Program-made: the position numbers and the translations under genes
The notes under the pieces: model-generated
What the model saw: only the letters and a program-made list of their open reading frames with translations
Database searches by the model: none
Told to the model about the DNA's origin: nothing
Source: Komagataeibacter medellinensis NBRC 3288
Lineage (GTDB): Bacteria; Pseudomonadota; Alphaproteobacteria; Acetobacterales; Acetobacteraceae
Length of the DNA stretch: 64,000 nt
NCBI RefSeq assembly: GCF_000182745.2
Contig: NC_016027.1
Coordinates: forward strand, 1,479,501-1,543,500
Reading direction: 5' to 3'
Shown: one piece after another, positions 28,307-37,040 of the stretch
How positions within the stretch are numbered: position 1 is the stretch's first letter
Layout of the letters: every line of letters starts with the position of its first letter

Positions 28307-28453
28307 CATGCCGCCATAACGGTGGACAGTCTTGCCGTACTGTATCGCGCCACGGGACGGCCACAGGAAGCCGAGCAGCTTCTTGCCCAGATGAATCCGT
28401 CAGGGACGCCTGTTACAGGCACCACCAAGCATAACACCATCCCTACGGCATAA
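28307..28453 (+). pseudogene. remnant of a TPR protein (C-terminal end)
   Basis: One plus-strand frame ending in TAA at 28451 reads like the last TPR repeat of a longer protein: SLAVLYRATGRPQEAEQLLA, then QMNPSGTPVTG. It has no start codon or repeat units upstream that look like protein, so it appears to be a truncated leftover about 115 bases after tRNA-Glu. The rest of the 28192-28610 gap shows nothing convincing. The similarity is by eye only. Confidence 0.35.
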
Positions 28454-28610
28454 CACATCATGCCTCCTCGACAGGAGACTGGCCCTAACCGTCCTGCCTG
28501 GCATGAAAGCAGTTCCGGCATAGGTCTTTTCCTGACCGGATGAATGACACGATCCCTTCCCGCCGATCGCAGGGAGGCGTTACGTGTACATGCCATCTGC
28601 CCCGCGCAGG

Positions 28611-29414
28611 TTAATGGCGGCGACGATGTGCACGGGCGACATCCATAAGCAGCGGGGGAGCAAGGCGGCGCAGGATCACTTCAAGCCGCTGTGAAAGCGA
28701 TTGCCCGGCAGTGGTCAGGTACTGCGTCTGCCTGCTGCGCGCCCCCGCCCCGGTGCGGGGGGCGGTATAGAAATACGCGATCAACGCCCGCCGCACACGG
28801 CCGGACCGCACCACCTGCGGATGCCCGTGCCATGAGCGGGCCGACTGCTCCATCAGCACCGTGCGCGCAAAGGACGGACGGATTGCCACCGCCCGCCGCC
28901 GGGGCGTAGCGTGCCACAGTTCCAGGCCGCCGCCATCGTCGTGCTTCCAGTCCGTATTGAGGTAGGTAATCAGGACCAGGCGATTTTCCAGTTGGGTGAC
29001 AGGATGGTGGCTGAAATCAAGATGCACCTGAAAATGCCCCTGCCCCGCCACTTCATGCATGCCGCCACCATACAGATACGGATCAGGCACCAGCCCCGTT
29101 ATGCCGGTCAGGCGCGTAAGCAGGCGCAGGAACGGCGCCGCATGTACGATATTGAAAAACCGCTGCACGGTCGGCGGCAGGACGGTGGCCATGCTGGTGG
29201 AACGTTTGGTCTGCATCTGGTTACGGAAGTCATTCACGTCATTTAGTCTGGAGAGGTTAAATTCCCGCAACGCGCTTTCCAGCAGGTCTGCCGGAAACAG
29301 ATCATCCATAACCAGATACGGAAAGGGCCGTGCGGTTGCATAATGCTGCCCCAACCGGTCCAGTACTGGCGAATCCGGTCGCTCAAGTTCACGCAGCAGA
29401 GGAAGTTCAGTCAT
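28611..29414 (-). CDS. 2-oxoglutarate/Fe(II)-dependent oxygenase (prolyl-4-hydroxylase-like)
   Basis: A 267-residue soluble oxygenase. The double-stranded beta-helix facial triad is visible: HxD in FQVHLDFSHHP near residue 138, the distal His in RSWHGHPQVV near residue 198, and the 2OG-binding Arg in RRALIAYFYT about 13 residues later. Such enzymes hydroxylate peptide or small-molecule substrates. The C-terminal 50 residues are basic and outside the fold. The ATG at 29414 has AGGA seven bases upstream. No partner gene is adjacent. Confidence 0.85.
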   Translation of the reverse strand: MTELPLLRELERPDSPVLDRLGQHYATARPFPYLVMDDLFPADLLESALREFNLSRLNDVNDFRNQMQTKRSTSMATVLPPTVQRFFNIVHAAPFLRLLTRLTGITGLVPDPYLYGGGMHEVAGQGHFQVHLDFSHHPVTQLENRLVLITYLNTDWKHDDGGGLELWHATPRRRAVAIRPSFARTVLMEQSARSWHGHPQVVRSGRVRRALIAYFYTAPRTGAGARSRQTQYLTTAGQSLSQRLEVILRRLAPPLLMDVARAHRRRH

Positions 29415-29674
29415 GCAGGAATCCTGTAAAAACCTGAACATTTGAAATAATTATGTCTTTTTTTGAAATATTTTCATTAAATTCAATTAAAATATTATTA
29501 AAACAAAATATTTTAATTTAATTTTATAAACAACATAGTCCGTAATCCCTATTCAAGCACGCAAGGGACAACCCTGCATTGTCGCCGCATGGCTGGTGTA
29601 CGGGCACGACCCATCCCCCTGCCGCCCCAGATCGTGGCATATTGCCCCATCCTTCAACGAGGTAGACAGAACTC
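29415..29674. other. AT-rich divergent promoter region
   Basis: This region lies between the divergent oxygenase (minus) and small hypothetical (plus) genes. About 100 bases from 29445 are nearly all A and T. No gene or RNA is seen. It probably contains both promoters. Confidence 0.45.
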
Positions 29675-30004
29675 ATGGAACCGTGGACTTCATTCACCCT
29701 GTTCGGAAAATCCGGCACGATCTACCAGTTCCGGCGCGTGCCCTCACCCCGGCCCGCGCAGGCGGCCGTCTTTTTGCTGACAACCGTTATGGGCTCAACG
29801 GCCAGGGGTGGATCATGGCAGTTTGTGGAACCTGCCATCGGCACCGTTACGTCACTGGCGGGGGAATGGGACAGCGTGATCACCCCCGCGCGCACGGCAA
29901 AGGCGGAGAGTGACGACATCCTTGTCTGCTTTCCCGAAAGCGGAGATGTGCCCGATGCTTACACGGACCTGATTGAAGGCGGCGCCCAGCCCCTGCCGTC
30001 ATAG
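29675..30004 (+). CDS. hypothetical protein, 109 aa
   Basis: A small soluble protein with no signal peptide, no Cys cluster and no family I know. It starts MEPWTSFTLFGKSGTIYQF and contains VFLLTTVMGSTARGGSWQFVE and SDDILVCFPESGDVPDAY. GAGG lies about twelve bases upstream of the ATG. It precedes the exported amidohydrolase gene by 66 bases on the same strand. Confidence 0.55.
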   Translation: MEPWTSFTLFGKSGTIYQFRRVPSPRPAQAAVFLLTTVMGSTARGGSWQFVEPAIGTVTSLAGEWDSVITPARTAKAESDDILVCFPESGDVPDAYTDLIEGGAQPLPS

Positions 30005-30070
30005 ACGTGACTGGACGCGGGCGGGGCGTGTGCACAACACTGCCCACCACAGCCGGATGGAGTTCCCGCC

Positions 30071-31489
30071 ATGTCCCCCCGCCGCCATGCTCTGATCGTC
30101 CTTGCAACCGGCCTGCTGGCCACCCATGCCGCTCTGCCCGCCTGCGCGGCCTCGGCGCGTGCGGATGACAGGCCGGTCCTGCTGCGCAACGCCACCGTCA
30201 TCGACGGGACCGGCAGTGCCGCCCGACCCGATACGGATATCCTTATACAGCAGGGGCACATCACACAGGTAGGCCACGCGTTGCCCGTACCCGCCCATGC
30301 CCGCGTGGTTGAACTGCGCGGTCAGACGGTGCTGCCGGGGCTTGTTTCCGACCACAGCCATGTGGGGCAGGTCAGCGGCATGCAGAACGGGGAAGTCAAC
30401 TACACCCGTGCCAACATCCTGGCCGCACTGGCGCAGTACGAACATTATGGCGTGCTGACCATTACCGCGCTGGGCCTCAACCGCTCGCCCCTGTTCGATG
30501 ACCTGCGCCATGAGCAGCATGCCGCCCTCAACCCAGGCGCCGACCTGTATGGCGTGGACCAGGGCATTGGCGCGCCCGATGGCGTACCACCGCAGAACAT
30601 GTTCCATCTGGGCGCCGACCAGATCTTCCGCCCCACCTCCCCCGAAGAAGCCCGGGCGGCCGTCGATAAAATGGCCGATGAAGGCACGGACCTGATAAAG
30701 CTGTGGGTGGATGACTTCCGCAATGGCGTACCCGGCGCGCATCCCCTGCCCAAGATGCGGCCTGTCATATACCGCGCCGTTATTGCGCAGGCGCATCTGC
30801 GCGGCAAACGGGTAGCAGCCCATATCCATGACCTGTCCGATGCCCGCGCGCTGGTGGCGGCAGGCGTGGACATCCTGGCCCACGGCGTGCGCGACAAACC
30901 TGTTGATGAAGCCCTGATCAGCGCCATGACCCAGCAGCGCACCAGCTACATCGCAACGCTGGACCTTGATGAAGCCAATTACATCTTTGCCGAACACCCG
31001 GAATGGCTGGATGATCCCTTCCTGTCCTACGGGCTGTCACCCGCGCTGCGCCAGCAGTTTGCCGATCCCGCGTGGCGGCACAAAGTGTTGGCCGCCCCGC
31101 TTACCGCAGCATCACGCAAGGCGCTGGCGCTGAACATGCACAACCTGCTCACGCTGTACCGCGCGGGCATTACCATCGGCTTTGGCACGGATTCGGGGGC
31201 AACGCCCACCCGTATTCCCGGCTTTGCGGAACATCGGGAACTGCACCTGTCCATCATGGCGGGACTGACACCACTACAGGCCATAACCCTGGCAACGGGC
31301 GATGCGGCCCGCCTCATGCAGCTATCCGACCGGGGCACGATCGCGCCGGGACAACTGGCGGACCTGCTGGTGGTACAGGGAGATCCGCTGGCGGACCCGC
31401 GTGCGTTCGACCGCCTGCGACAGGTGTGGCACCATGGCAGGCTGGTCCCTGGCCCGCTACCTGGCCAGCATCAGGCCAGCCTGCCCTGA
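30071..31489 (+). CDS. exported amidohydrolase (imidazolonepropionase-like)
   Basis: A 472-residue periplasmic metal-dependent hydrolase. A Sec signal peptide (about residues 1-31, ending near PACAASARA) precedes the amidohydrolase barrel. Metal ligands are HSH in SDHSHVGQ near residue 99, the carbamylated Lys in DLIKLWVDD near residue 218, His in AAHIHD and LAHGVRD, and Asp in GFGTDSGATP near residue 378. The substrate is unknown; exported members act on cyclic amides or dipeptides. The small lipoprotein follows 38 bases later, so the pair may be one unit. Confidence 0.87.
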   Translation: MSPRRHALIVLATGLLATHAALPACAASARADDRPVLLRNATVIDGTGSAARPDTDILIQQGHITQVGHALPVPAHARVVELRGQTVLPGLVSDHSHVGQVSGMQNGEVNYTRANILAALAQYEHYGVLTITALGLNRSPLFDDLRHEQHAALNPGADLYGVDQGIGAPDGVPPQNMFHLGADQIFRPTSPEEARAAVDKMADEGTDLIKLWVDDFRNGVPGAHPLPKMRPVIYRAVIAQAHLRGKRVAAHIHDLSDARALVAAGVDILAHGVRDKPVDEALISAMTQQRTSYIATLDLDEANYIFAEHPEWLDDPFLSYGLSPALRQQFADPAWRHKVLAAPLTAASRKALALNMHNLLTLYRAGITIGFGTDSGATPTRIPGFAEHRELHLSIMAGLTPLQAITLATGDAARLMQLSDRGTIAPGQLADLLVVQGDPLADPRAFDRLRQVWHHGRLVPGPLPGQHQASLP

Positions 31490-31527
31490 ACCAGAAAACC
31501 CCTCCACACCATGACAGGACCCACCCC

Positions 31528-31782
31528 ATGCCAGAACAGAAGGCCCGGCCTACCCCGCGCCTTGCCGCACTGCTCGTGATACTGGCGGCACCGCTTGCGG
31601 CCTGCGCAGGCCCCACCGGACCACAGTTGACAGGCCCCGATGGACCGCCGATCGCCAACAATGACTGGAATGAACATAATTACGGCATGGGCTATTATTC
31701 CGGCCCATATGACGACGGCTTTGAAGCTGAAGGGCTGGATGGTGGCCCACCGGCCTATCTGGGTGATGAGTTCATGCGCTGA
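31528..31782 (+). CDS. small lipoprotein of unknown function
   Basis: An 84-residue protein with a basic N-terminus, a hydrophobic leader and lipobox LAACAG (lipidated Cys near residue 26). The mature part is short, acidic and aromatic (NEHNYGMGYYSGPYDDGFEAEG) and probably disordered. AGGA eight bases before the ATG supports the start. It follows the exported amidohydrolase on the same strand and is convergent with the exonuclease gene 12 bases away. Confidence 0.65.
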   Translation: MPEQKARPTPRLAALLVILAAPLAACAGPTGPQLTGPDGPPIANNDWNEHNYGMGYYSGPYDDGFEAEGLDGGPPAYLGDEFMR

Positions 31783-31794
31783 TGCATCTGCCCG

Positions 31795-32724
31795 CTAGCA
31801 ACGGGTAGAAAAACGGTCCCACGGCGTGATGCGGGTTACGGGCAGTTCCACCGGGTGGCCGTATACCTCAGCCGAAAGGAAAGCCAGTTCCGCCTCCACG
31901 GCATTTTCGACCAGGGAGATGGACCACGCGCGCGGGTTGCCATCGGTACCGTCATTCCACCGGTAGCCACGCTGGCGCAGTATGTCCTTGTATTCATAAG
32001 GGGCGTTCTCAGCCCAGATCCGGCAACGGATCTGGCGTGCGTTTTCCAGCAGCGCCGCTAGCGCCGGACGACCTGATACCGGTAACACCCGGTCCAGGAT
32101 GGCAATACCCGCCTGGCAGTCATCCGCCGCGCGGTGCCCGTCAAACCAGAACCCTGCCTGCATGCCCAGATAGGACAGCTTGCGCCCCTCGTACCCTTCC
32201 GCCGCCCAGTCCACATCCTGCATGGAACATGCCCAGGGCTTGGTGATGAAAACGGCGCTGAAACGCTCGGCAAACCTACGGTCAAAGCTGGCATTATGCG
32301 CAATGATCAGGGAGGCGGGGGCGACGAACTGCGCCACTTCATCCGCCGTAACACTCTGCCCGGCCACCATCTCGGGCGTGATGCCGGTCAGCGACGTGAT
32401 CTGGGGGGGGATGGGGCAGGACGGCTCGCGCAGGCGGCTAAACGGTTCCAGCGTGCCCAGAATTTTCCCCTCAAGCGTGTAAACGAAGGGTACGATACCA
32501 AATTCGATGATCTCGTCCTTCGCCGCACTCAGTCCCGTTGTCTCAAGGTCAAGAAACATGCCAAGCCGCGTGCCACTACCCTGCGGTCCATCATCCGCCG
32601 GGTAATGTTCCAGCACGCGCGGGGCGAGCGGGCGCAGGATACGGTAACGCCCGCTGCCTTCCAGCGTACGGGCCATCCGTTCCATCTGCACGGGGTCGGG
32701 ATCGGTTACGGCTGGATCATCCAT
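31795..32724 (-). CDS. 3'-5' exonuclease, DnaQ/RNase T superfamily (DEDDh)
   Basis: A 309-residue protein. The exonuclease domain (about residues 50-215) has FLDLETTGL (D-x-E), IIAHNASFDRRF (Asp of motif II) and HRAADDCQA (His and Asp of motif III). About 90 residues follow with YEYKDILRQRGYRWNDG, a segment seen in other stand-alone DnaQ-like nucleases. It is too short and isolated to be the Pol III epsilon gene with certainty. It is divergent from the KirBac gene. Confidence 0.87.
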   Translation of the reverse strand: MDDPAVTDPDPVQMERMARTLEGSGRYRILRPLAPRVLEHYPADDGPQGSGTRLGMFLDLETTGLSAAKDEIIEFGIVPFVYTLEGKILGTLEPFSRLREPSCPIPPQITSLTGITPEMVAGQSVTADEVAQFVAPASLIIAHNASFDRRFAERFSAVFITKPWACSMQDVDWAAEGYEGRKLSYLGMQAGFWFDGHRAADDCQAGIAILDRVLPVSGRPALAALLENARQIRCRIWAENAPYEYKDILRQRGYRWNDGTDGNPRAWSISLVENAVEAELAFLSAEVYGHPVELPVTRITPWDRFSTRC

Positions 32725-32794
32725 GCATCATCTCTCCTGGCGGGATTTCATGGGTATGCGAAGCGTGCACACACCTGTCCAGACAGAAGTGACA

Positions 32795-32824
32795 TTGCAG
32801 ATAGACATATGCTGTAATATTACA
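32795..32824 (+). promoter_or_regulatory. putative KirBac promoter with palindrome over the -10
   Basis: TTGCAG (32795-32800), a 17-base spacer and TATTAC (32818-32823) make a plausible sigma-70 promoter. A perfect 12-bp palindrome, TGTAATATTACA (32813-32824), covers the -10 box, 58 bases before the channel start codon, and could be a repressor site. Confidence 0.4.
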
Positions 32825-32881
32825 AACATTGTCAGGTTTCCCGAAACTGACTCACTCCGTCATGCACAGACAGGATATGCC

Positions 32882-33859
32882 ATGGCACGCACCGCCGGGC
32901 CCATACCCCCTTCCCCACCCGACAGCACCGACCCGCTATCCCGCCAGACCCGACACCCCCACCATGTGGAGGACCATGGCCACGACAGGATCGTGCGCGT
33001 AGGGCAGGTGGACCGGATCTGGTCAGATTTCTACCACCATGCGCTGACCGCGCCATGGAGCACGTTCTTCTGGGGTTCGCTGCTGGTCTATGTGGTGGTG
33101 AATTTGATCTTTGCGCTGCTTTACATGGTTGATGGCGACGGGGTCAGGGGCGCGCAGGCGGACAGCTTTGCCGATTTCTTCTTTTTCAGCGTGCAGACAC
33201 TTTCCACCGTCGGTTATGGCGGCATGGTCCCGGTCAGCCGCACCGCCAACCTGATCGCAACATTCGAAGTGCTGGGCGGCATGATGATCAATGCCCTGGC
33301 CACGGGGCTGATCTTTGCCCGCTTTTCCCGCCCGCGCGCGCGGGTCATGTTCAGCGACAAGGCGCTCATCCTGCTTGAAAACGGGCAGATGCACCTTGAT
33401 ATCCGCATTGCCAACTGCCGACGCAGCCCGATCCTGTCGGTTGATGTGGAGTTCGCCCTGGCCCGCCTGATCCGCATGCCCACAGGAAGAGTTGTGCGCC
33501 AGTTCGACCCGCTGGTATTGCAACAGTCGCATGTGCCCGTACTACGCTTTGCCTGCATGCCCACCCATATCATCAACACGCAAAGCCCGCTGCATGGCCT
33601 GAGCGAAGCCGACCTCGCAGCGCAGGAGGCGGAAGTCATCGTCAGTCTGACCGGCACGGATGAAGCCTCTGGCCAGACAGTCTTCGCACGTTCGGCTTAC
33701 GGATTTGACCGGATGCTGTATAATCATCGTTTCGTTGACATCATAAACGCCGGGCCGGATGGGCGGATCACCGTTGATTATACCCGCTTTGACCATACCG
33801 AATCCCCACAGGATGAAAACGCAATCCGCGCGGAATACCTGTCCGACCAGCCCGACTGA
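32882..33859 (+). CDS. inward-rectifier potassium channel (KirBac)
   Basis: A 325-residue tetrameric potassium channel. Two membrane helices (about residues 60-85 and 118-142) flank the pore loop TLSTVGYGGM, with the selectivity filter TVGYG at residues 109-113. The remaining 180 residues form the cytoplasmic immunoglobulin-like Kir domain (MFSDKALILLENGQMHLDIRIANCR...). ATG 32882 has AGGA six bases upstream; the longer frame reading from 32723 would lack a normal slide helix. It is separated from the next gene by 7 bases, so they may be co-transcribed. Confidence 0.92.
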   Translation: MARTAGPIPPSPPDSTDPLSRQTRHPHHVEDHGHDRIVRVGQVDRIWSDFYHHALTAPWSTFFWGSLLVYVVVNLIFALLYMVDGDGVRGAQADSFADFFFFSVQTLSTVGYGGMVPVSRTANLIATFEVLGGMMINALATGLIFARFSRPRARVMFSDKALILLENGQMHLDIRIANCRRSPILSVDVEFALARLIRMPTGRVVRQFDPLVLQQSHVPVLRFACMPTHIINTQSPLHGLSEADLAAQEAEVIVSLTGTDEASGQTVFARSAYGFDRMLYNHRFVDIINAGPDGRITVDYTRFDHTESPQDENAIRAEYLSDQPD

Positions 33860-33866
33860 GCGCCCT

Positions 33867-35030
33867 ATGGGCCATAGGGCGCCCAGTCGGCGCCTGCATG
33901 CGCTGGTACTGTTGCTGATGGCCGGTACCTGCCCCGCAGGCGTGGCCCGCGCGGCCCCGCATGCCCGCCATACCATACCCCTGCAAGCCCAGACCCCAGC
34001 CTCGATCCCGGCCATGCTGTATGGTCTGCCTGCTGCCTGCCTGAGCCATGTCATTACCGCGCCATTGCTGACCAACAGCGGCAGCCCCGTCGTGCCTGCC
34101 ACCTTCAATGACACCACCGGACTGGCCTATCTGAGCGTGACACAGGACGAAATAGGCGTCTATGGCACGGTGGGAAAGGAATTCCCGGTCGAATCCGTCG
34201 TGAACATCCGCACCATCGCGGGTCAGGATACGACTTACGCCACGACGCTGCATACCCTGCGCATCAGCAACGGTGTAGCCAGTGACGTCCCCGCCCTGCT
34301 GATCGGCTCCACCCTGCCCCATATCGGCACCCAACCGGTACTGGGCGTGATCGGCTACGATGTGCTGGGCAATTACGACCTTTTGCTGGATTTCCAGCAG
34401 CGCCGCATGGTCATGTTCATGCCCGTGCATGCCCCGGCCTGCCCCCCTGTGGCTGAGTGGCTGGGCACGGACGGTATGGGTATGCCCCTTCTGCCCGACT
34501 CGATGGGTCGCATGACCGGCGTTGTCATGCAGGTGGGCGACCAGGCCGTGCGGATGGAGATTGAACCGGGGGCGGATATATCCTCCCTCTCACGGCGGGA
34601 TGCGAAAACACTGGGCCTGACACCCGCCATCCTGCATGAGGACATGCATGTCCGCACCAATGCGGGCAGGATCCTGAACGGGCGGCGGCACCATTTTGAC
34701 CATGTCATGCTGGGGGGCGGGCGGGACTTTGCGCTGGACGTCAATGTGGAAAAGACCAGCTACAGCATCCTGGCCATGAACTTCCTGCGTCGCAGGCGCG
34801 TCCTGCTGGCCTTCCCGCAGAACATGCTGTTCCTGACCCCGCAGCAGGATACCCCCGATGACCGGGGACAGGCCACGCACGGCATGCTGAGCACCCGCAC
34901 CGCCATCGCCCGCATGGTTGACACACCGCAGCCCCTACCCATGCCCGTGCCAGATAGCGTGAAGGTGCGCACCCTGATCCAGCCCGACACGCCTGCACCC
35001 ACCTCCGGCGCGCAGGCACCCGCACACTGA
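33867..35030 (+). CDS. exported protein with two retropepsin-like domains and eroded active sites
   Basis: A 387-residue protein with a Sec signal peptide (about residues 1-30). Two halves each resemble the retropepsin/aspartyl-protease family fold. The first has NDTTGLAYLS (residues 81-90) where a DTGA motif is expected, and ends VIGYDVLGNYDLLLDF. The second has EIEPGADISSLS (231-242) where DTGAS is expected, and ends YSILAMNFLRRRRVLLAF. Neither half has an intact D-[TS]-G, so proteolysis is doubtful and a binding role is possible. The C-terminus is Pro-rich. It follows the KirBac gene by 7 bases. Confidence 0.65.
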   Translation: MGHRAPSRRLHALVLLLMAGTCPAGVARAAPHARHTIPLQAQTPASIPAMLYGLPAACLSHVITAPLLTNSGSPVVPATFNDTTGLAYLSVTQDEIGVYGTVGKEFPVESVVNIRTIAGQDTTYATTLHTLRISNGVASDVPALLIGSTLPHIGTQPVLGVIGYDVLGNYDLLLDFQQRRMVMFMPVHAPACPPVAEWLGTDGMGMPLLPDSMGRMTGVVMQVGDQAVRMEIEPGADISSLSRRDAKTLGLTPAILHEDMHVRTNAGRILNGRRHHFDHVMLGGGRDFALDVNVEKTSYSILAMNFLRRRRVLLAFPQNMLFLTPQQDTPDDRGQATHGMLSTRTAIARMVDTPQPLPMPVPDSVKVRTLIQPDTPAPTSGAQAPAH

Positions 35031-35063
35031 ACATCCGGCGGTTTACCGATCAAGGCTCCTGCG

Positions 35064-35127
35064 TGCCTTCTTTGTGCGGGAAGGCAATATCCTTCAAAGT
35101 TTTTTTAAAAAAGCTTCACCAAAAGAT
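35064..35127. repeat. structured intergenic repeat, decayed inverted copy
   Basis: The segment 35099-35127 (AAAAAAGCTTCACCAAAAG) matches the reverse complement of the left end of the copies at 9585 and 42636. A preceding hairpin GCCTTC...GAAGGC replaces the second stem. It lies between two convergent genes, so it may act as their shared terminator. Confidence 0.5.
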
Positions 35128-35135
35128 CCAATGGC

Positions 35136-36947
35136 CTATGCCAGCCCAACAGCCAGCAGCCGATCACGATAGGGACCGGGCACGCGCTCCAGTTCTGCCA
35201 TACTGCCCTGCTGGGCGATCTGGCCGTGTTCCATCACCACAATACGGTCAAACCCGCGCAGGGTGGAAAGCCGGTGCGCCACCGCAATCACGGTGCGCCC
35301 GACCATCAGCCGTTCAAGGGCGGCATGCACATGGCGCTCGCTCTCGCCATCAAGCGCACTGGTCGCCTCATCCAGTATCAGGATCGGCGCATTGCGCAGA
35401 AAGGCGCGTGCAATGGCAAGGCGCTGGCGCTGTCCACCCGAAAGCATGACCCCACGCTCCCCCACCACCGTATCGAACCCGTGCGGCATGGCAGCGATGA
35501 AACCGGTACACCCTGCTGCTTCCGCTGCGGCCCTGATCGCCGCATCGGACGCATCGGGACAGCCGTAGCGGATATTCTCAAGCACCGAGCGGCGCAGCAG
35601 GGACACATCCTGCGGCACCACCGCCATGCTGGCACGCAGGCTGGCCTCGTCTAGTTCAAGGATGTTGATGCCATCAATCTCCACCGCTCCTTCCTGCACA
35701 AAGCGCTGGCGCTGCAGCAGGGCCAGCACCGTGCTCTTGCCCGAACCCGACACCCCGACAAGCCCGACGCGCATACCCGCCGGAATATCCAGGTCAAAAT
35801 GGGACAGGACCGGCGGGGCACCGGGATAGGCGAATGTCACGTCGCGCAGCCTGACGTGACCGTGGCAGTCGGCAGGATGCAGGCGCACGGTCTCGGGCAC
35901 GCCACTGCGCTCATGCGGAACCAGCAGGTGGCCCAGCGTCTCATCCAGGCGGGTGACGTGCTTCATCGCCTCTACCATGGAAAAGGCGAGGTCGCGCGTG
36001 CAGTTCAGGATCAGGAAGCCCAGCGTGGTCACCATCACCACGTCGCCCGTGGTGGCCTTGTGCCACCGCCACAGCAGCACCGCCCACAACAGCAGCCCCG
36101 TGGTCATGACGGCAGTGACAATGGAATGGATCATGCGCAGCTTTTCCATGTACCGCAGCGAGCGCGTATGCAGCGCGGTCTCGCCACCAATACGCGCGCG
36201 CATGCGCCCGTGCTCGGTGCCAATCATGCCATAGGCGCGCACCAGTGGCAGGTTCTGCATAACGTCCAGCATCTCGCCATCCACCTCCGCCGCTTCCGCC
36301 GCATAAGCCAGATGCAGCCCCTGCCCCCGGCCCGCCAGCCGGTAGATGCCAAGCCCCAGCAACACGGTCATGCCCACCAGAACCACCACCATCAGCGGGC
36401 TGACGGTGCCAAGGGTGATGATAGCCAGCACCATGTTCAGCGCGGAAGGCAGCAGGTTCCACGCGGCCATGTTTTCCAGCGCCACCACGGCATTGGCGGC
36501 AGCCGAAACACGGGCCGCCAACGCGCCCGAAAGCCGGTCGGCAAAATAGGTAGCAGCATGCCCGGTCAGGTAGCGGAACAGGTCCTGGCGTACATCGCTG
36601 CCCACGCGCACGAACACGCCCGATGCCATCCACCCCGCCACGCGCCAGGCGGCGTTGTCACACACGATGGTCAGGCAGAACAGGATGATGGACACCCACA
36701 CTGCCCCCATGCCCTGCCCGCCCTGCGTCATGCCGTTGACGAGATGACGGATGATGGCGGACATGCCCACGTTGCACGCAACCGCAACCGCGATGGCGGT
36801 GATGATGATGGCATGCCAGCGCGCATGCAGCCGCACATAATGGCCGATAAAGGCCAGCGGGCGGTGACGGTAGCGTTGAAGGATGGCCGCATCCGCATGG
36901 TCGGGCCGGGGCGGCTGTTCGGTCGGATAACTGGTGGGTGTCGTCAT
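35136..36947 (-). CDS. ABC transporter, fused permease and ATPase (exporter type)
   Basis: A 603-residue half transporter that dimerises in the inner membrane. The N-terminal domain (about residues 40-330) has six helices typical of type IV exporters. The ATPase domain has Walker A GVSGSGKST near residue 393, the Q-loop in VVPQDVSLL, the signature MLSGGQRQR near residue 490, Walker B ILILDEATSALD and the switch His in VAHRLST. The cargo is not evident; close relatives move lipids, heavy metals or drugs. ATG 36947 is the first start before the Pro-rich leader; 36971 is possible. Confidence 0.9.
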   Translation of the reverse strand: MTTPTSYPTEQPPRPDHADAAILQRYRHRPLAFIGHYVRLHARWHAIIITAIAVAVACNVGMSAIIRHLVNGMTQGGQGMGAVWVSIILFCLTIVCDNAAWRVAGWMASGVFVRVGSDVRQDLFRYLTGHAATYFADRLSGALAARVSAAANAVVALENMAAWNLLPSALNMVLAIITLGTVSPLMVVVLVGMTVLLGLGIYRLAGRGQGLHLAYAAEAAEVDGEMLDVMQNLPLVRAYGMIGTEHGRMRARIGGETALHTRSLRYMEKLRMIHSIVTAVMTTGLLLWAVLLWRWHKATTGDVVMVTTLGFLILNCTRDLAFSMVEAMKHVTRLDETLGHLLVPHERSGVPETVRLHPADCHGHVRLRDVTFAYPGAPPVLSHFDLDIPAGMRVGLVGVSGSGKSTVLALLQRQRFVQEGAVEIDGINILELDEASLRASMAVVPQDVSLLRRSVLENIRYGCPDASDAAIRAAAEAAGCTGFIAAMPHGFDTVVGERGVMLSGGQRQRLAIARAFLRNAPILILDEATSALDGESERHVHAALERLMVGRTVIAVAHRLSTLRGFDRIVVMEHGQIAQQGSMAELERVPGPYRDRLLAVGLA

Positions 36948-37040
36948 GAAATGGTGATGCCCCTGTAACATCGCGGGCCGGAATGCTCCGCAGTTCTGCC
37001 GCATTTCGCCCGGTATCATGCCTGCATGACAGACGCACCC

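Noticed and set aside
31072-31527. Long leader for the small lipoprotein in the same frame
   Set aside because: The upstream part overlaps the amidohydrolase gene in another frame; the ATG at 31528 has its own ribosome site and begins a normal lipoprotein signal.
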